A stretch of 64,000 bases of DNA, taken from Bradyrhizobium iriomotense. GTDB taxonomy: Bacteria; Pseudomonadota; Alphaproteobacteria; Rhizobiales; Xanthobacteraceae. The position numbers and the translations under genes are program-made. Where the stretch lies: contig NZ_BSOW01000015.1 in NCBI RefSeq assembly GCF_030160715.1, positions 159,494 to 223,493 on the forward strand. The letters are read 5' to 3'. The notes beneath the pieces are model-generated. The model did not search any database. It had not been told where the DNA came from and worked only from the letters and a program-made list of their open reading frames with translations. Below are positions 1-8,712 of the stretch, one piece after another. Numbering within the stretch: position 1 is the stretch's first letter; each line of letters begins with the position of its first letter.

Positions 1-1136
1 CGGTCGGTCAGGCTGCGCAGATAGCCGCCGGCGCTGTTGATCTGGTCCGCTTTCTGGTGGATCGCGGCCAGCGTGATCGCGGCCTGCTGGTCACCGAGCA
101 CCTCCCTGGCCTCGCGCCACGCGCTTGGGCTGATCCCCAGCATCGGCCGGGCAAGCTCCGCCGCGGCCAGCAGATCCTTCCAGTGCCGGATTTCGCCCCC
201 TTTGATCAGCCAGCGCATGTTCGGGCAGGCATCCAGCACAATTCCCAAGGGGAGCTCACGCTTCGGCAAGCTCCGCAGGTTGTGGTTCGCCGCGGCGTTG
301 CCGCCCGCTTCATCTTCGTTCGCCAGATTTCTTTCAGATTCAGATGAAAGGTCTGGGTTTGAATTCTGTATGTGGCAACCAGAATGGGACTCATTGGCGT
401 CCGGATTCTGTGTTTTCGCAAATGTTTCCAACAGCTCACGGATCTCGCGCCAGAGCGTTTCCATCTCGCCGCCGAGGCGCTCCAGGGCCTGCCGCGGAGC
501 AGTCCGGGGAATCCGCCCTGCGATCTCCTGGTAGACCTGCTGAAACCGCTTCCAGTTTCCCGGAACGCCTTCCTCAAGCCCGGCTTCAATCATCTTCACG
601 ATGTCCCGGCGCAGGATGGTGAGACGCTCCTTGGCAACGCGGAACGCCTTTTTCTCGACCTGCACGGCGCTCGCGAGCGTCTTGTACTCCTCGGCGCGGG
701 CCACGATCGGCGCCAGGTCAAAGCCGTAGGCTTGCTCGATCTCTCCGCCGTGCCCTTTGCGCGCGTAGCGTTTGCCGTTCGGACTGTCCCTGCGAATGAT
801 CAGGCCGCAGTCGACCAGGACAGCGAGATGCCGGCGTAGCGTGGTCGGCGGCATCCCGTTGGCCCGCGCCATCAGCTGCTCGTTGGAGGGCCAGACGATC
901 AGCTCGCCGTCGGGCTCCAGCGCAGTCTCGGGATGGAATGACAACAGCGCGTGCAGGATCGTCAGCGCACGGTCGGTGGCGCCGAGAACCTGGCGCGCCT
1001 CCTTGATGTGCTGAAAGACGTGCCATTTGTGAACAATGGCCGCCTCTGGTTTTGCCTTCGCGGCCAGCTGGCTTGAAATCATGCCAAGCGTCATCGGCCG
1101 CCGCCCAAAGGGCGTCGTTGATAAGGGTGTCTGCAT
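1..1136 (-). CDS. repC: RepC replication initiator (3' end beyond window)
   Basis: Plasmid replication initiator, the last gene of a repABC cassette. The minus-strand frame opens at the ATG at 1136 (MQTPLSTTPFGRR) and stays open to the window edge, about 378 codons. Visible landmarks are the early block with FGRRPMT, the segment AIVHKWHVFQHIKEA, the winged-helix-like stretch with TTLRRHLAVLVDCGLI near residue 100, and the late block MLGISPSAWREAREVLGD. RepC proteins are usually about 400 residues, so only a short C-terminus is missing. In the family RepC binds an origin inside its own gene, so oriV may lie here; I cannot point to it. It follows repB in the same direction with a regulatory RNA between them. 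Confidence 0.9.
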   Translation of the reverse strand, partial: MQTPLSTTPFGRRPMTLGMISSQLAAKAKPEAAIVHKWHVFQHIKEARQVLGATDRALTILHALLSFHPETALEPDGELIVWPSNEQLMARANGMPPTTLRRHLAVLVDCGLIIRRDSPNGKRYARKGHGGEIEQAYGFDLAPIVARAEEYKTLASAVQVEKKAFRVAKERLTILRRDIVKMIEAGLEEGVPGNWKRFQQVYQEIAGRIPRTAPRQALERLGGEMETLWREIRELLETFAKTQNPDANESHSGCHIQNSNPDLSSESERNLANEDEAGGNAAANHNLRSLPKRELPLGIVLDACPNMRWLIKGGEIRHWKDLLAAAELARPMLGISPSAWREAREVLGDQQAAITLAAIHQKADQINSAGGYLRSLTD

Positions 1137-1207
1137 TGTTCTTCACCTATCGCTAGGCAAAAGAAGTCCGTCCCCTAAAACGAGCGCATCACTGCGGCCG
1201 GTTGGGC

Positions 1208-1236
1208 TTGACACCGATTCGCGGAAGTGGGATTCT
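1208..1236 (+). promoter_or_regulatory. Promoter of counter-transcribed RNA
   Basis: TTGACA at 1208-1213, a 17-nt spacer and GATTCT at 1231-1236 form a good sigma-70-type promoter on the strand opposite to repABC. A start near 1243 would give a short RNA ending at the hairpin at 1270-1299. This is where repABC replicons carry their antisense incompatibility RNA. Confidence 0.65.
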
Positions 1237-1242
1237 GTCAGT

Positions 1243-1299
1243 CGCCAAACGTAACAGATAAGGGCTTCCGGAACCTCGTTTCGGGGGCCTTTTTCTTTT
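1243..1299 (+). ncRNA. repB-repC counter-transcribed RNA (incompatibility RNA)
   Basis: A predicted RNA of about 50-57 nt runs against repABC in the repB-repC gap. It is bounded by the promoter at 1208-1236 and a hairpin followed by a T-run. In repABC plasmids such a small antisense RNA pairs with the repC leader and limits RepC synthesis, setting copy number and incompatibility. Position, strand, size and terminator all fit. The exact start is inferred. Confidence 0.6.
1270..1299 (+). terminator. Intrinsic terminator of the antisense RNA
   Basis: The stem GGAACCTCG / CGGGGGCC (with a small internal loop and a G-U pair) closes a TTT loop and is followed by TTTTTCTTTT. It would end the antisense RNA. 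The complementary structure in the repC mRNA may be the attenuator controlled by that RNA. Confidence 0.55.
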
Positions 1300-1305
1300 G
1301 CGGGG

Positions 1306-2325
1306 TTAGCCTCCAGTCTCCTGTGAAATCGACTCGTTGCGGAAAGCCTCATAGAATCGATCGAGGTTCTCCGAGAGATACTCGCCGAACGCGCGGGCGT
1401 CAGACGTCTTGGCCTTGAGCGCCAGCGTGAACTTCTTCCCTTCGGCTGAAATCTCCGCCGAGAGTGCGCTGTCCGGGGGTGTCCAGTTTCGCTTGCTCGG
1501 CTGGTTCTGCTTGCGTGTCGGCTTCGACCTCAGTTTGCGGACTAGAAGATCGAACCGTGTGTCACTCGACAGCGCGGAAAAGGCCTCGTCCCGAATGGTC
1601 TCGAGAGCGCGCTCCTGGTTTGCCGGACTATCGAGCAGCAGCTTCAACTCATACCAGCGATCGCGGCCGACGTTCTTCGCTCGGCCGATGGCCTCCAAGA
1701 TGGGGAGGGGCAGGCCTGCGACCGACAGCATCTTTGAGAGGGTCGTTCGGTCGATCGAGAGCGCACTCAGAATGATTGCATTGTCGTCGTCGTAGCGGAG
1801 GCGCGCAACGTCGGCGGCAAAGAGGGCACGATCGATAAACGGGACGTCCGCACGCGCGGCGTTCTCCTGACCGAGCGCACGCACATGCTCACGATCCTCG
1901 ATGTCCTTGACGACGGCGCGCACCTTTCGGCCGAGGGCTTGAGCGACTTTCCAGCGGCGATGTCCGAAGACCACCATATAGCGGCCGGCCGACTTCGGAT
2001 TCGGCCTGACCAGAATAGGGGAGTCCTGGCCGCCTTCGCGGATTCGCTCCAGCAGCTCGTTGAACTCGGCCTCATCGTCAGCACGGCGATCGCGGACGAA
2101 CGAAGCGTCGATCAGGTCGGGCTCAAGCTCAACGACTGTTTCGCCCTCTACGAGTTTGTCGGCCCTAGCTGCAAGTTCATCGAGCGACTTCAGGAGCGAG
2201 CGGGAAGCGCCCTTGGCCGCATAGTCGGACACCGGACGGGACGGCCGTTTTTGATCGGCGGCGACGTCGTCAACGGCGGGCCGCTGATCGTCAAGAATGT
2301 TGGCGAAAGGGTTTTTACGAGCCAT
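1306..2325 (-). CDS. repB: RepB, ParB-family plasmid partitioning protein
   Basis: Centromere-binding partitioning protein of the repABC cassette, about 339 residues from the ATG at 2325 (preceded by GAGAGG); the TTG two codons upstream is less likely. The ParB/Srx nuclease-like core is visible: SPILVRPNP, YMVVFGHRRWKVAQALG, and GQENAARADVPFIDRALFA. The helix-turn-helix follows (AIILSALSIDRTTLSKMLSVA, about residues 185-205). It would bind parS and work with the RepA ATPase in segregation. repA lies 73 bp upstream, with the palindrome at 2382-2395 between them. Confidence 0.92.
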   Translation of the reverse strand: MARKNPFANILDDQRPAVDDVAADQKRPSRPVSDYAAKGASRSLLKSLDELAARADKLVEGETVVELEPDLIDASFVRDRRADDEAEFNELLERIREGGQDSPILVRPNPKSAGRYMVVFGHRRWKVAQALGRKVRAVVKDIEDREHVRALGQENAARADVPFIDRALFAADVARLRYDDDNAIILSALSIDRTTLSKMLSVAGLPLPILEAIGRAKNVGRDRWYELKLLLDSPANQERALETIRDEAFSALSSDTRFDLLVRKLRSKPTRKQNQPSKRNWTPPDSALSAEISAEGKKFTLALKAKTSDARAFGEYLSENLDRFYEAFRNESISQETGG

Positions 2326-2381
2326 GACCAAGCCTCTCGTTTCGCCTTAGGCTCTTGAATTTGCAGAGATTTTCGGCGGTT

Positions 2382-2395
2382 TTGACTGCAGTCAA
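2382..2395. promoter_or_regulatory. Perfect 14-bp palindrome, parS candidate
   Basis: TTGACTGCAGTCAA is its own reverse complement and lies in the 72-bp repA-repB gap. RepB proteins of repABC plasmids bind short palindromic centromeres, and this gap is one of the known places for them. This is the best parS candidate in the cassette. It could also be an operator of the operon. Confidence 0.6.
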
Positions 2396-2397
2396 CA

Positions 2398-3588
2398 TTA
2401 CAGGCGCCCCCACGCCCGGTGAATGAGCGCCTGAATCTCGAAATTCACCGCGTCCAGCGCCTCAATGGCACGATCATAGGTATCTCGATTGAAGCTCCCG
2501 CGCTCAACCTCATACAAGGTCTGCTTTGTCAGCCCTGCGTCGGAGATGGCCGTCGACTTCAGCATGGGGTTCTTGAGAATCTCCTCAGCGAGCATCGACT
2601 GCATGAAGCCCAGCATTTGGGTTTGCGGAATATCCGTGGGCTCGAATCGAGTGATCAAATATCGAAGCCAGTCGATTTTGACCGGCGCGCCCTTTTCCCG
2701 GATCGCCCTAACGAAGTTTCCGAGCATCAGCAGGAACTGGCTCATCGACATGAGGTCCAACATCTGCGGGTGGACGGTGATCAGAACCGAGGTGGCAGCG
2801 GTCAGCGCCGTCAGCGTCAGGAATCCGAGCTGCGGCGGGCAATCAATCACGACGACATCGAATCGATCGTCCACTTCCTCAAGCGCTCGGCCGAGGCGTT
2901 CATAGAACCGCTTGCCCTCATTCGAGCCCTGCATCGAGAGCGGCGTATCGTACTCGTATTCCTGAAGCTCAAGGTTTGCCGGAATGATCTCGAGCAAAGG
3001 GAAGTTGGTCGGCAGGATAACCTCGGCAACTGGCCGACGCTTTTCGTCGTACCGGATCGCGTCGTACAGCGACGGATTCCGATCGAGTTCCGGCTGAAAG
3101 CCGTGAAGCGCCGAAAGCGAGGCCTGCGGATCGAGGTCGATTGCGAGCACACGATGCCCGGTCAGCGCGAGATGCTGGCTCAGATGGGCAGCCGTCGTGG
3201 TCTTCCCAGAGCCCCCCTTGAAATTGACAACAGCGATAACCTGGAGCTTCTCGCCGGGCTTGCGGGACGGAACGTATTTCTTCGCGTCTGACCGTCCGTT
3301 CTTGTCGAGGTAGTGCCGCAGCTCCGTCATCTGTTCCGCGGTATAAAAGCGCCTTCCTCCACTAGCTGCGATCGTGGGCTCCGGGCCTTTCTTTTCGAGA
3401 TGTAGTCTCTTGAGGTTATTCGGGCTGACGCCGAGATAGTGGGCGACTTCCGACATGGGGAACAGACGGAGTGTCTTTTTCGCGTCCGGAGGAAATTTCT
3501 CCAGGCGAAGTTGATCGAGCTTCCTCGAGATCTCGTCGCCCTGTGCGAGGATTTTCTCGTCAAACTCGAATGTCGGGAGCAGGCCCAT
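2398..3588 (-). CDS. repA: RepA, ParA-family partitioning ATPase
   Basis: First gene of the repABC cassette, 396 residues. The N-terminal third is a winged helix-type DNA-binding region (MSEVAHYLGVSPNNLKRLHLEKKG). It is followed by the deviant Walker A motif KGGSGKTT at about residues 124-131, the A' motif IDLDPQASLSALHG, and Walker B VVVIDCPPQLGFLTLTAL. RepA uses ATP to move RepB-parS complexes and usually represses its own promoter. The start ATG at 3588 gives the usual length and N-terminus. Inverted repeats upstream (3686-3717) could be its operator. Confidence 0.94.
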   Translation of the reverse strand: MGLLPTFEFDEKILAQGDEISRKLDQLRLEKFPPDAKKTLRLFPMSEVAHYLGVSPNNLKRLHLEKKGPEPTIAASGGRRFYTAEQMTELRHYLDKNGRSDAKKYVPSRKPGEKLQVIAVVNFKGGSGKTTTAAHLSQHLALTGHRVLAIDLDPQASLSALHGFQPELDRNPSLYDAIRYDEKRRPVAEVILPTNFPLLEIIPANLELQEYEYDTPLSMQGSNEGKRFYERLGRALEEVDDRFDVVVIDCPPQLGFLTLTALTAATSVLITVHPQMLDLMSMSQFLLMLGNFVRAIREKGAPVKIDWLRYLITRFEPTDIPQTQMLGFMQSMLAEEILKNPMLKSTAISDAGLTKQTLYEVERGSFNRDTYDRAIEALDAVNFEIQALIHRAWGRL

Positions 3589-3685
3589 CCTAATCCACCC
3601 TACCTAGAAAATAGCGCCATAAACGGCAAAAGCGCCGATCAGGCGCCAGTATGGGGGATTCGGGCTGTGTGGCAAGTCCTTTAAG

Positions 3686-3717
3686 GTTAACAACATCTTA
3701 ACGGCTATTGTTAGCCG
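3686..3717. promoter_or_regulatory. Inverted repeats upstream of repA
   Basis: Two dyads lie about 100-130 bp upstream of repA. GTTAA and TTAAC flank seven bases near 3686-3702, and CGGCTA-TTGT-TAGCCG (6-bp perfect arms) is at 3702-3717. Such elements upstream of repA can be RepA operators or parS. The role here is a guess from position. Confidence 0.35.
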
Positions 3718-3806
3718 CGCAGAACGAGGTAGTGATTCGTTCGGATTCGTCCAACCTTATCGAGGGCTTACGAAGCGCGCGTGGGGCACGGCCGCGTCGT
3801 TTTCCG

Positions 3807-3930
3807 CCCCGTTAATTCTACAGTCCAAACGACCTTTTTGGCCTCGACTGGAGTTGCCAACCGGCCGAATTCGACGCCGAAGACGCGACTGACGCGAATC
3901 GGACTCGCCCGGCCCCCGTTAATTCAACAG
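3807..3930. repeat. Short direct repeats upstream of traI
   Basis: CCCCGTTAATTCTACAG at 3807-3823 recurs as CCCCGTTAATTCAACAG at 3914-3930, with one mismatch, 107 bp apart in the repA-traI gap. They may bind a regulator of transfer or replication. No canonical tra box was seen. Confidence 0.45.
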
Positions 3931-3997
3931 AGGGTACGGGCCGCCGCACCATGCTGACTTGCCTCCGTTCACGCGAACGCGACGGAGGATTCGACGC

Positions 3998-4621
3998 ATG
4001 CGAGCAATTGCGATTGATGCCAGCGAACATGGCGGATTGGGGTCTCTGGTCGATGAGATGCATCAGTTGCGCGCCCGGGTGTTCGCCGGCCGGCTCGGGT
4101 GGCGGGTCAAGATCGAGTACGGCCGCGAGCGCGACGAATACGACGCGCTCGACCCGACCTACATCCTGGCCCTGACGGATCGCGGCGACGTTGCCGGTTG
4201 TGCCCGTCTGCTTCCGACCACGGGCCCAACCATGCTGTCTTGGACCTTCCCGCAACTGGTCCCGGGCGGCCGGCTACGGGGCAAATCGACCATGATCGAG
4301 AGTTCTCGCTTTTGCGTCGACACGCGAATCGAGGGCAGGGGAGGGCGGTTCCTGCACGAGGCCACGCTGACGATGTTCGCGGGGATGATCGAGTGGTCGA
4401 TGTCGAACGGATTCGACGAGATCGCCACCGCAACGGACGTGCGCTTCGAACGCATCCTGCAACGGGCGGGCTGGCCGATGACGCGCCTTTGCCGTGCGCA
4501 ACTCATCGGCGAGACCATGAGCGTCGCCGGCATCCTGCCGGCCGACCAGGCAAGCTTCGAACGGGTGCGGCCGCCTGGCTATTGCTCCGATGTGCGCCGC
4601 CTTCAGCGCGTCGCTGCGTGA
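3998..4621 (+). CDS. traI: TraI, acyl-homoserine-lactone synthase
   Basis: LuxI/TraI-family enzyme (207 residues) that would make an N-acyl homoserine lactone from S-adenosylmethionine and an acyl-ACP, the quorum signal that triggers conjugation in rhizobial and Agrobacterium plasmids. Family residues are visible: LRARVFAGRLGW (conserved R, F, W), DEYDALDPTYIL (acidic pair), and ESSRFCVDT. The ATG at 3998 has GGAGG ten bases upstream and matches the usual MxxxAID start; the longer frame from 3959 lacks this support. It ends 3 bp before trbB, as in Ti-type traI-trb operons. No traR or traM receptor gene is in this window. Confidence 0.93.
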   Translation: MRAIAIDASEHGGLGSLVDEMHQLRARVFAGRLGWRVKIEYGRERDEYDALDPTYILALTDRGDVAGCARLLPTTGPTMLSWTFPQLVPGGRLRGKSTMIESSRFCVDTRIEGRGGRFLHEATLTMFAGMIEWSMSNGFDEIATATDVRFERILQRAGWPMTRLCRAQLIGETMSVAGILPADQASFERVRPPGYCSDVRRLQRVAA

Positions 4622-4624
4622 GCG

Positions 4625-5599
4625 ATGGCCATGGTCGAACTTCGTTCGCATCCGCGGCTGGTCCGCAAACTTCAGGACGCCCTGGGCGATCAGATCTGCG
4701 CCGCGCTCGATGATCCGGCGGTCGTTGAGGTGATGCTCAATCCGGATGGTCGGTTGTTCATTGAACGACTAGGCCACGGGATGACAGCTGCCGGGACCAT
4801 GCTGGGGGCGACCGCCGAGATCATCATCGGCAGTGTCGCGCATGCGCTGCAATCGGAGGCCGACGATGAGCGTCCGATCATTTCGGGGGAACTGCCGATC
4901 GGCGGCCATCGCTTCGAAGGTTTGCTGCCGCCCGTCGTCGGCGCCCCCACATTCACAATCCGAAAGCGGGCTTCACGTCTGTTCGATCTCGAGGATTACG
5001 TGACGCAGGGCGTGATGACGGCCGACCACCTCGCGGTCATCCGCAACGCCATCGCATCGCGCCTGAACATCGTGGTGTCGGGCGGCACGGGCTCGGGTAA
5101 GACCACGCTCGCCAATGCCGTGATCGCGGCGATCGTCGCCCACGCACCGGAACACCGCCTGGTCATTCTCGAAGACACGGCCGAGATCCAGTGCGCGGCC
5201 GACAACGCAGTCTCGCTTCACACCAGCGACACGGTCGATATGGCGCGCCTGCTCAAGAGCACGATGCGTCTACGTCCCGACCGCATCATTGTGGGAGAGG
5301 TGCGCGACGGCGCGGCGCTCACGCTGCTCAAGGCATGGAATACCGGACATCCCGGCGGCATCACCACCATTCACGCCAACAGCGCGTCTTCGGCACTGCG
5401 CCGTCTGGAGCAGCTCACGGCCGAAGCCAGTCAACAGCCCATGCGCGAGGTCATCGGCGAGGCGGTCGATTTGATCGTCTCGATCGAGCGGACGGATCGC
5501 GGCCGCCAGGTCCGTGACGTCCTCCATGTCGAAAGCTTCTCAGCGGGCCAATACCAGACCCAATCCTATGCCCGGAAGGAGGAGCGCCATGTCGCGTAA
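4625..5599 (+). CDS. trbB: TrbB, conjugation secretion ATPase
   Basis: VirB11/TrbB-type hexameric ATPase (324 residues) that powers pilus assembly and DNA transfer at the inner membrane. Walker A GGTGSGKT is at residues 153-160, followed by VILEDTAEIQ, the Asp-box-like RPDRIIVGEVRDGAAL, and the His-box GHPGGITTIHAN. It starts 3 bp after traI and overlaps trbC by 11 bp, so translation is probably coupled. Confidence 0.95.
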   Translation: MAMVELRSHPRLVRKLQDALGDQICAALDDPAVVEVMLNPDGRLFIERLGHGMTAAGTMLGATAEIIIGSVAHALQSEADDERPIISGELPIGGHRFEGLLPPVVGAPTFTIRKRASRLFDLEDYVTQGVMTADHLAVIRNAIASRLNIVVSGGTGSGKTTLANAVIAAIVAHAPEHRLVILEDTAEIQCAADNAVSLHTSDTVDMARLLKSTMRLRPDRIIVGEVRDGAALTLLKAWNTGHPGGITTIHANSASSALRRLEQLTAEASQQPMREVIGEAVDLIVSIERTDRGRQVRDVLHVESFSAGQYQTQSYARKEERHVA

Positions 5600-5957
5600 C
5601 CGCATGATGATTGTAGGCGCGAGCGGCGTGTTGCTCGCGCTCCTGATACTCGACCCCGCCTTTGCATCGACCAGCGGCGGCGGTAATCTGCCTTGGGAGA
5701 GTCCGCTTCAGCAGATCCAGCAATCCATCACCGGTCCTGTGGCTGGCTTCATCGCGCTGGCAGCCGTGGCGGTTGCCGGCGGCATGTTGATCTTTGGTGG
5801 CGAGCTCAACGACTTCGCGCGACGCCTCATGTATGTCGTGCTCGTCGCCGGCATTCTCCTCGGCGCCACGCAGATCGTGGCTCTATTCGGTGCGAGCGGC
5901 GCGTCGATCGGTGATGTCACGCGCACGGCGCCGGCAGGGGACCTCGGCCATGGCTGA
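5589..5957 (+). CDS. trbC: TrbC, conjugative pilin
   Basis: TrbC/VirB2-family pilin precursor, about 122 residues. A positively charged start and hydrophobic segment (MMIVGASGVLLALLIL) precede an Ala-x-Ala-like cleavage region, and two more hydrophobic helices follow (GPVAGFIALAAVAVAGGMLIFG; LMYVVLVAGILLGATQIVALFG). The ATG at 5589 has GGAGG just upstream. Pilins of this family are cleaved and in IncP plasmids cyclised. It overlaps trbB and trbD. Confidence 0.9.
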   Translation: MSRNRMMIVGASGVLLALLILDPAFASTSGGGNLPWESPLQQIQQSITGPVAGFIALAAVAVAGGMLIFGGELNDFARRLMYVVLVAGILLGATQIVALFGASGASIGDVTRTAPAGDLGHG

Positions 5958-6249
5958 GGTCGGTGCCAATCTACGACGCAATCGTATCCATCGCGCGCTG
6001 TCGCGGCCGAACCTGCTGTTCGGGGCGGATCGCGAGCTCGTGCTGCTGACAGGCCTTGCCGCCGTCATCCTGATCTTCGTCGTGCTCACCTGGTACGCGG
6101 CGATCCTGGGCGCCGTGATCTGGATCGTTGTCGTGGCGGCGCTGCGGATGATGGCGAAGGCCGACCCGATGATGCGGCGGGTCTATGCCCGTCACATCTC
6201 CTATCGGCCTTGCTACCGGGCGACCGCGACGCCCTGGCGCCGCTACTGA
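5950..6249 (+). CDS. trbD: TrbD, mating-pair-formation membrane protein
   Basis: VirB3-like protein of 99 residues. A basic N-terminus (RRNRIHRALSRPNLLFGADRE) is followed by two adjacent membrane helices (LVLLTGLAAVILIFVVLTWYAAILGAVIWIVVVAAL) and a basic tail. VirB3/TrbD proteins work next to the VirB4/TrbE ATPase, which begins 9 bp downstream. It overlaps trbC by 8 bp. Confidence 0.9.
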   Translation: MAEVGANLRRNRIHRALSRPNLLFGADRELVLLTGLAAVILIFVVLTWYAAILGAVIWIVVVAALRMMAKADPMMRRVYARHISYRPCYRATATPWRRY

Positions 6250-6258
6250 GGTCCGTTC

Positions 6259-8712
6259 ATGGTCGCGCTGCGCTCCTTCCGTCACTCTGGCCCGTCCTTC
6301 GCCGATCTCGTGCCGTATGCCGGGCTCGTCGCGAACGGGATCGTCCTGTTGAAGGACGGCTCGCTGATGGCGGGCTGGTATTTTGCCGGGCCGGACTCGG
6401 AAAGCTCAACGGACGCCGAACGCAACGAGGTCTCGCGCCAGATCAACACCATCCTGGCGCGCCTTGGCTCAGGCTGGATGATCCAGGTCGAGGCGGTGCG
6501 GGTCCCGACCACGGATTATCCGGCGCGGCAGGACTGCCACTTTCCCGATCCGGTGACGCGCGCGATCGACGACGAACGCCGCAGCCGGTTCGAGCAGGAG
6601 AGGGGACATTTCGAGAGCCGGCACGCGATCATCCTGTCGTGGCGGCCGCCCGAGCGGCGGCGCGCGGGTCTCGCACGCTACATCTATTCCGATACAGAGA
6701 GCCGATCGGCCTCCTATGCTGATACGGCGATCGAGAGCTTCCGCACTTCGATGCGCGAAGTCGAGCAATATCTCGCGAGCGTCCTGTCGATCCGTCGCAT
6801 GGAAACGCGTGAGGTCGAGGAGCGCGATGGCACGCGCACGGCGCGCTACGATGAACTGTTTCAGTTCATCCGTTTCTGCATCACCGGCGAGAATCATCCG
6901 ATCCGCTTGCCGGATATTCCGATGTATCTCGACTGGCTGGCTACGGCCGAGCTCCAGCACGGCCTGTCGCCGACGGTCGAGAACCGCTTTCTCGGCGTGG
7001 TCGCGATCGACGGTTTTCCGGCCGAGAGCTGGCCGGGAATCCTCAATTCCCTCGATCTGATGCCGCTGACCTATCGCTGGTCGTCGCGCTTCATGTTCCT
7101 CGACGACCAGGACGCGCGGCAGAAGCTCGAGCGCACCCGCAAGAAGTGGCAGCAGAAGGTCCGCCCCTTCATCGACCAGCTCTTCCAGACGCAAAGCCGC
7201 TCGATCGATCAGGATGCGGCCGTCATGGTGGCCGAGACCGAGGATGCGATCGCGGAAGCCTCCTCACAACTCGTCGCCTATGGCTATTACACGCCGGTCA
7301 TCGTGCTGTTCGACGAGAGCAGCGCGCGCCTGCAGGAGAAGGCCGAGGCGGTCCGTCGCCTGATCCAGGCCGAAGGTTTTGGCGCGCGCATCGAAACGCT
7401 GAACGCGACGGAAGCCTTCCTCGGCAGCCTGCCAGGCAATTGGTACGCCAACATCCGTGAGCCGCTCATCAACACGCGTAATCTCGCCGACCTGATCCCG
7501 CTCAATTCGGTGTGGTCGGGCAATCCGACCGCGCCATGCCCGTTCTATCCCTCGGGCTCGCCTCCCTTGATGCAGGTCGCGTCCGGCTCCACACCCTTCC
7601 GGCTGAACCTGCATGTCGACGACGTCGGTCATACGTTGGTGTTCGGGCCGACAGGCTCCGGCAAGTCAACGCTGCTCGCGCTGATCGCAGCGCAGTTCCG
7701 CCGTTATGCCGGCGCGCAGATCTTCGCCTTCGACAAGGGGCGCTCGATGCTGCCGCTGACACTGGCCGCCGGCGGCGACCATTACGAGATCGGCGGCGAT
7801 GACGCGGACGGTGCGGCAGCGCTCGCGTTTTGTCCCTTATCAGACTTGTCGACGGACACCGATCGCGCCTGGGCGGCGGAATGGGTGGAGACGCTCGTCG
7901 CCGTGCAAGGCGTCTTGATCACACCCGATCATCGCAACGCCATCTCGCGGCAGATCGGCCTGATGGCCGAGGCGCGCGGACGATCGCTGTCGGATTTCGT
8001 GTCGGGCGTGCAGATGCGCGAGATCAAGGACGCGCTGCATCACTACACCGTCGACGGCCCCATGGGCCAACTGCTCGATGCCGAGAGGGATGGCTTGCAA
8101 CTCGGGTCCTTTCAGACGTTCGAGATCGAGCAGCTGATGAATATGGGCGAGCGCAACCTCGTGCCGGTCCTGACCTACCTGTTCCGTCGCATCGAAAAAA
8201 GGCTGTCTGGCGCGCCAAGTCTGATCATTCTCGACGAGGCCTGGCTGATGCTCGGCCATCCGGTCTTCCGCGACAAGATCCGCGAATGGCTGAAGGTGCT
8301 GCGCAAGGCCAATTGCGCGGTGCTGCTCGCCACGCAGTCAATCTCGGATGCCGAGCGCTCCGGCATCATCGATGTGCTGAAGGAAAGTTGTCCGACAAAG
8401 ATCTGCCTGCCGAATGGCGCCGCGCGCGAGCCCGGTACACGCGAGTTCTACGAGCGTATCGGCTTCAACGAACGGCAGATCGAGATCGTGGCAACCGCGG
8501 CCCCCAAGCGCGAATACTACGTCGCGTCGCCCAAAGGCCGCCGTCTCTTCAACATGGCGCTCGGCCCTGTCGCACTCTCGTTCGTCGGCGCGTCCGGCAA
8601 GGACGACCTGAAGCGCATCCTGGCGCTGAAGAAGACCGGGGCCAATTGGCCCGTTTACTGGCTCATCGAAAGGGGGATCGGCCATGCCGACACGCTTCTC
8701 GCCGATTCGTAA
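6259..8712 (+). CDS. trbE: TrbE, VirB4-type conjugation ATPase
   Basis: Large VirB4/TrbE ATPase of 817 residues, the usual length, which energises type IV secretion assembly and substrate transfer. The N-terminal CagE/TrbE/VirB domain fills the first half. Walker A GPTGSGKSTLL lies near residue 465 and Walker B SLIILDEAWLMLG near residue 655, followed by the conserved LLATQSISDAERSGI. It overlaps the start of trbJ by 29 bp. Confidence 0.95.
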   Translation: MVALRSFRHSGPSFADLVPYAGLVANGIVLLKDGSLMAGWYFAGPDSESSTDAERNEVSRQINTILARLGSGWMIQVEAVRVPTTDYPARQDCHFPDPVTRAIDDERRSRFEQERGHFESRHAIILSWRPPERRRAGLARYIYSDTESRSASYADTAIESFRTSMREVEQYLASVLSIRRMETREVEERDGTRTARYDELFQFIRFCITGENHPIRLPDIPMYLDWLATAELQHGLSPTVENRFLGVVAIDGFPAESWPGILNSLDLMPLTYRWSSRFMFLDDQDARQKLERTRKKWQQKVRPFIDQLFQTQSRSIDQDAAVMVAETEDAIAEASSQLVAYGYYTPVIVLFDESSARLQEKAEAVRRLIQAEGFGARIETLNATEAFLGSLPGNWYANIREPLINTRNLADLIPLNSVWSGNPTAPCPFYPSGSPPLMQVASGSTPFRLNLHVDDVGHTLVFGPTGSGKSTLLALIAAQFRRYAGAQIFAFDKGRSMLPLTLAAGGDHYEIGGDDADGAAALAFCPLSDLSTDTDRAWAAEWVETLVAVQGVLITPDHRNAISRQIGLMAEARGRSLSDFVSGVQMREIKDALHHYTVDGPMGQLLDAERDGLQLGSFQTFEIEQLMNMGERNLVPVLTYLFRRIEKRLSGAPSLIILDEAWLMLGHPVFRDKIREWLKVLRKANCAVLLATQSISDAERSGIIDVLKESCPTKICLPNGAAREPGTREFYERIGFNERQIEIVATAAPKREYYVASPKGRRLFNMALGPVALSFVGASGKDDLKRILALKKTGANWPVYWLIERGIGHADTLLADS

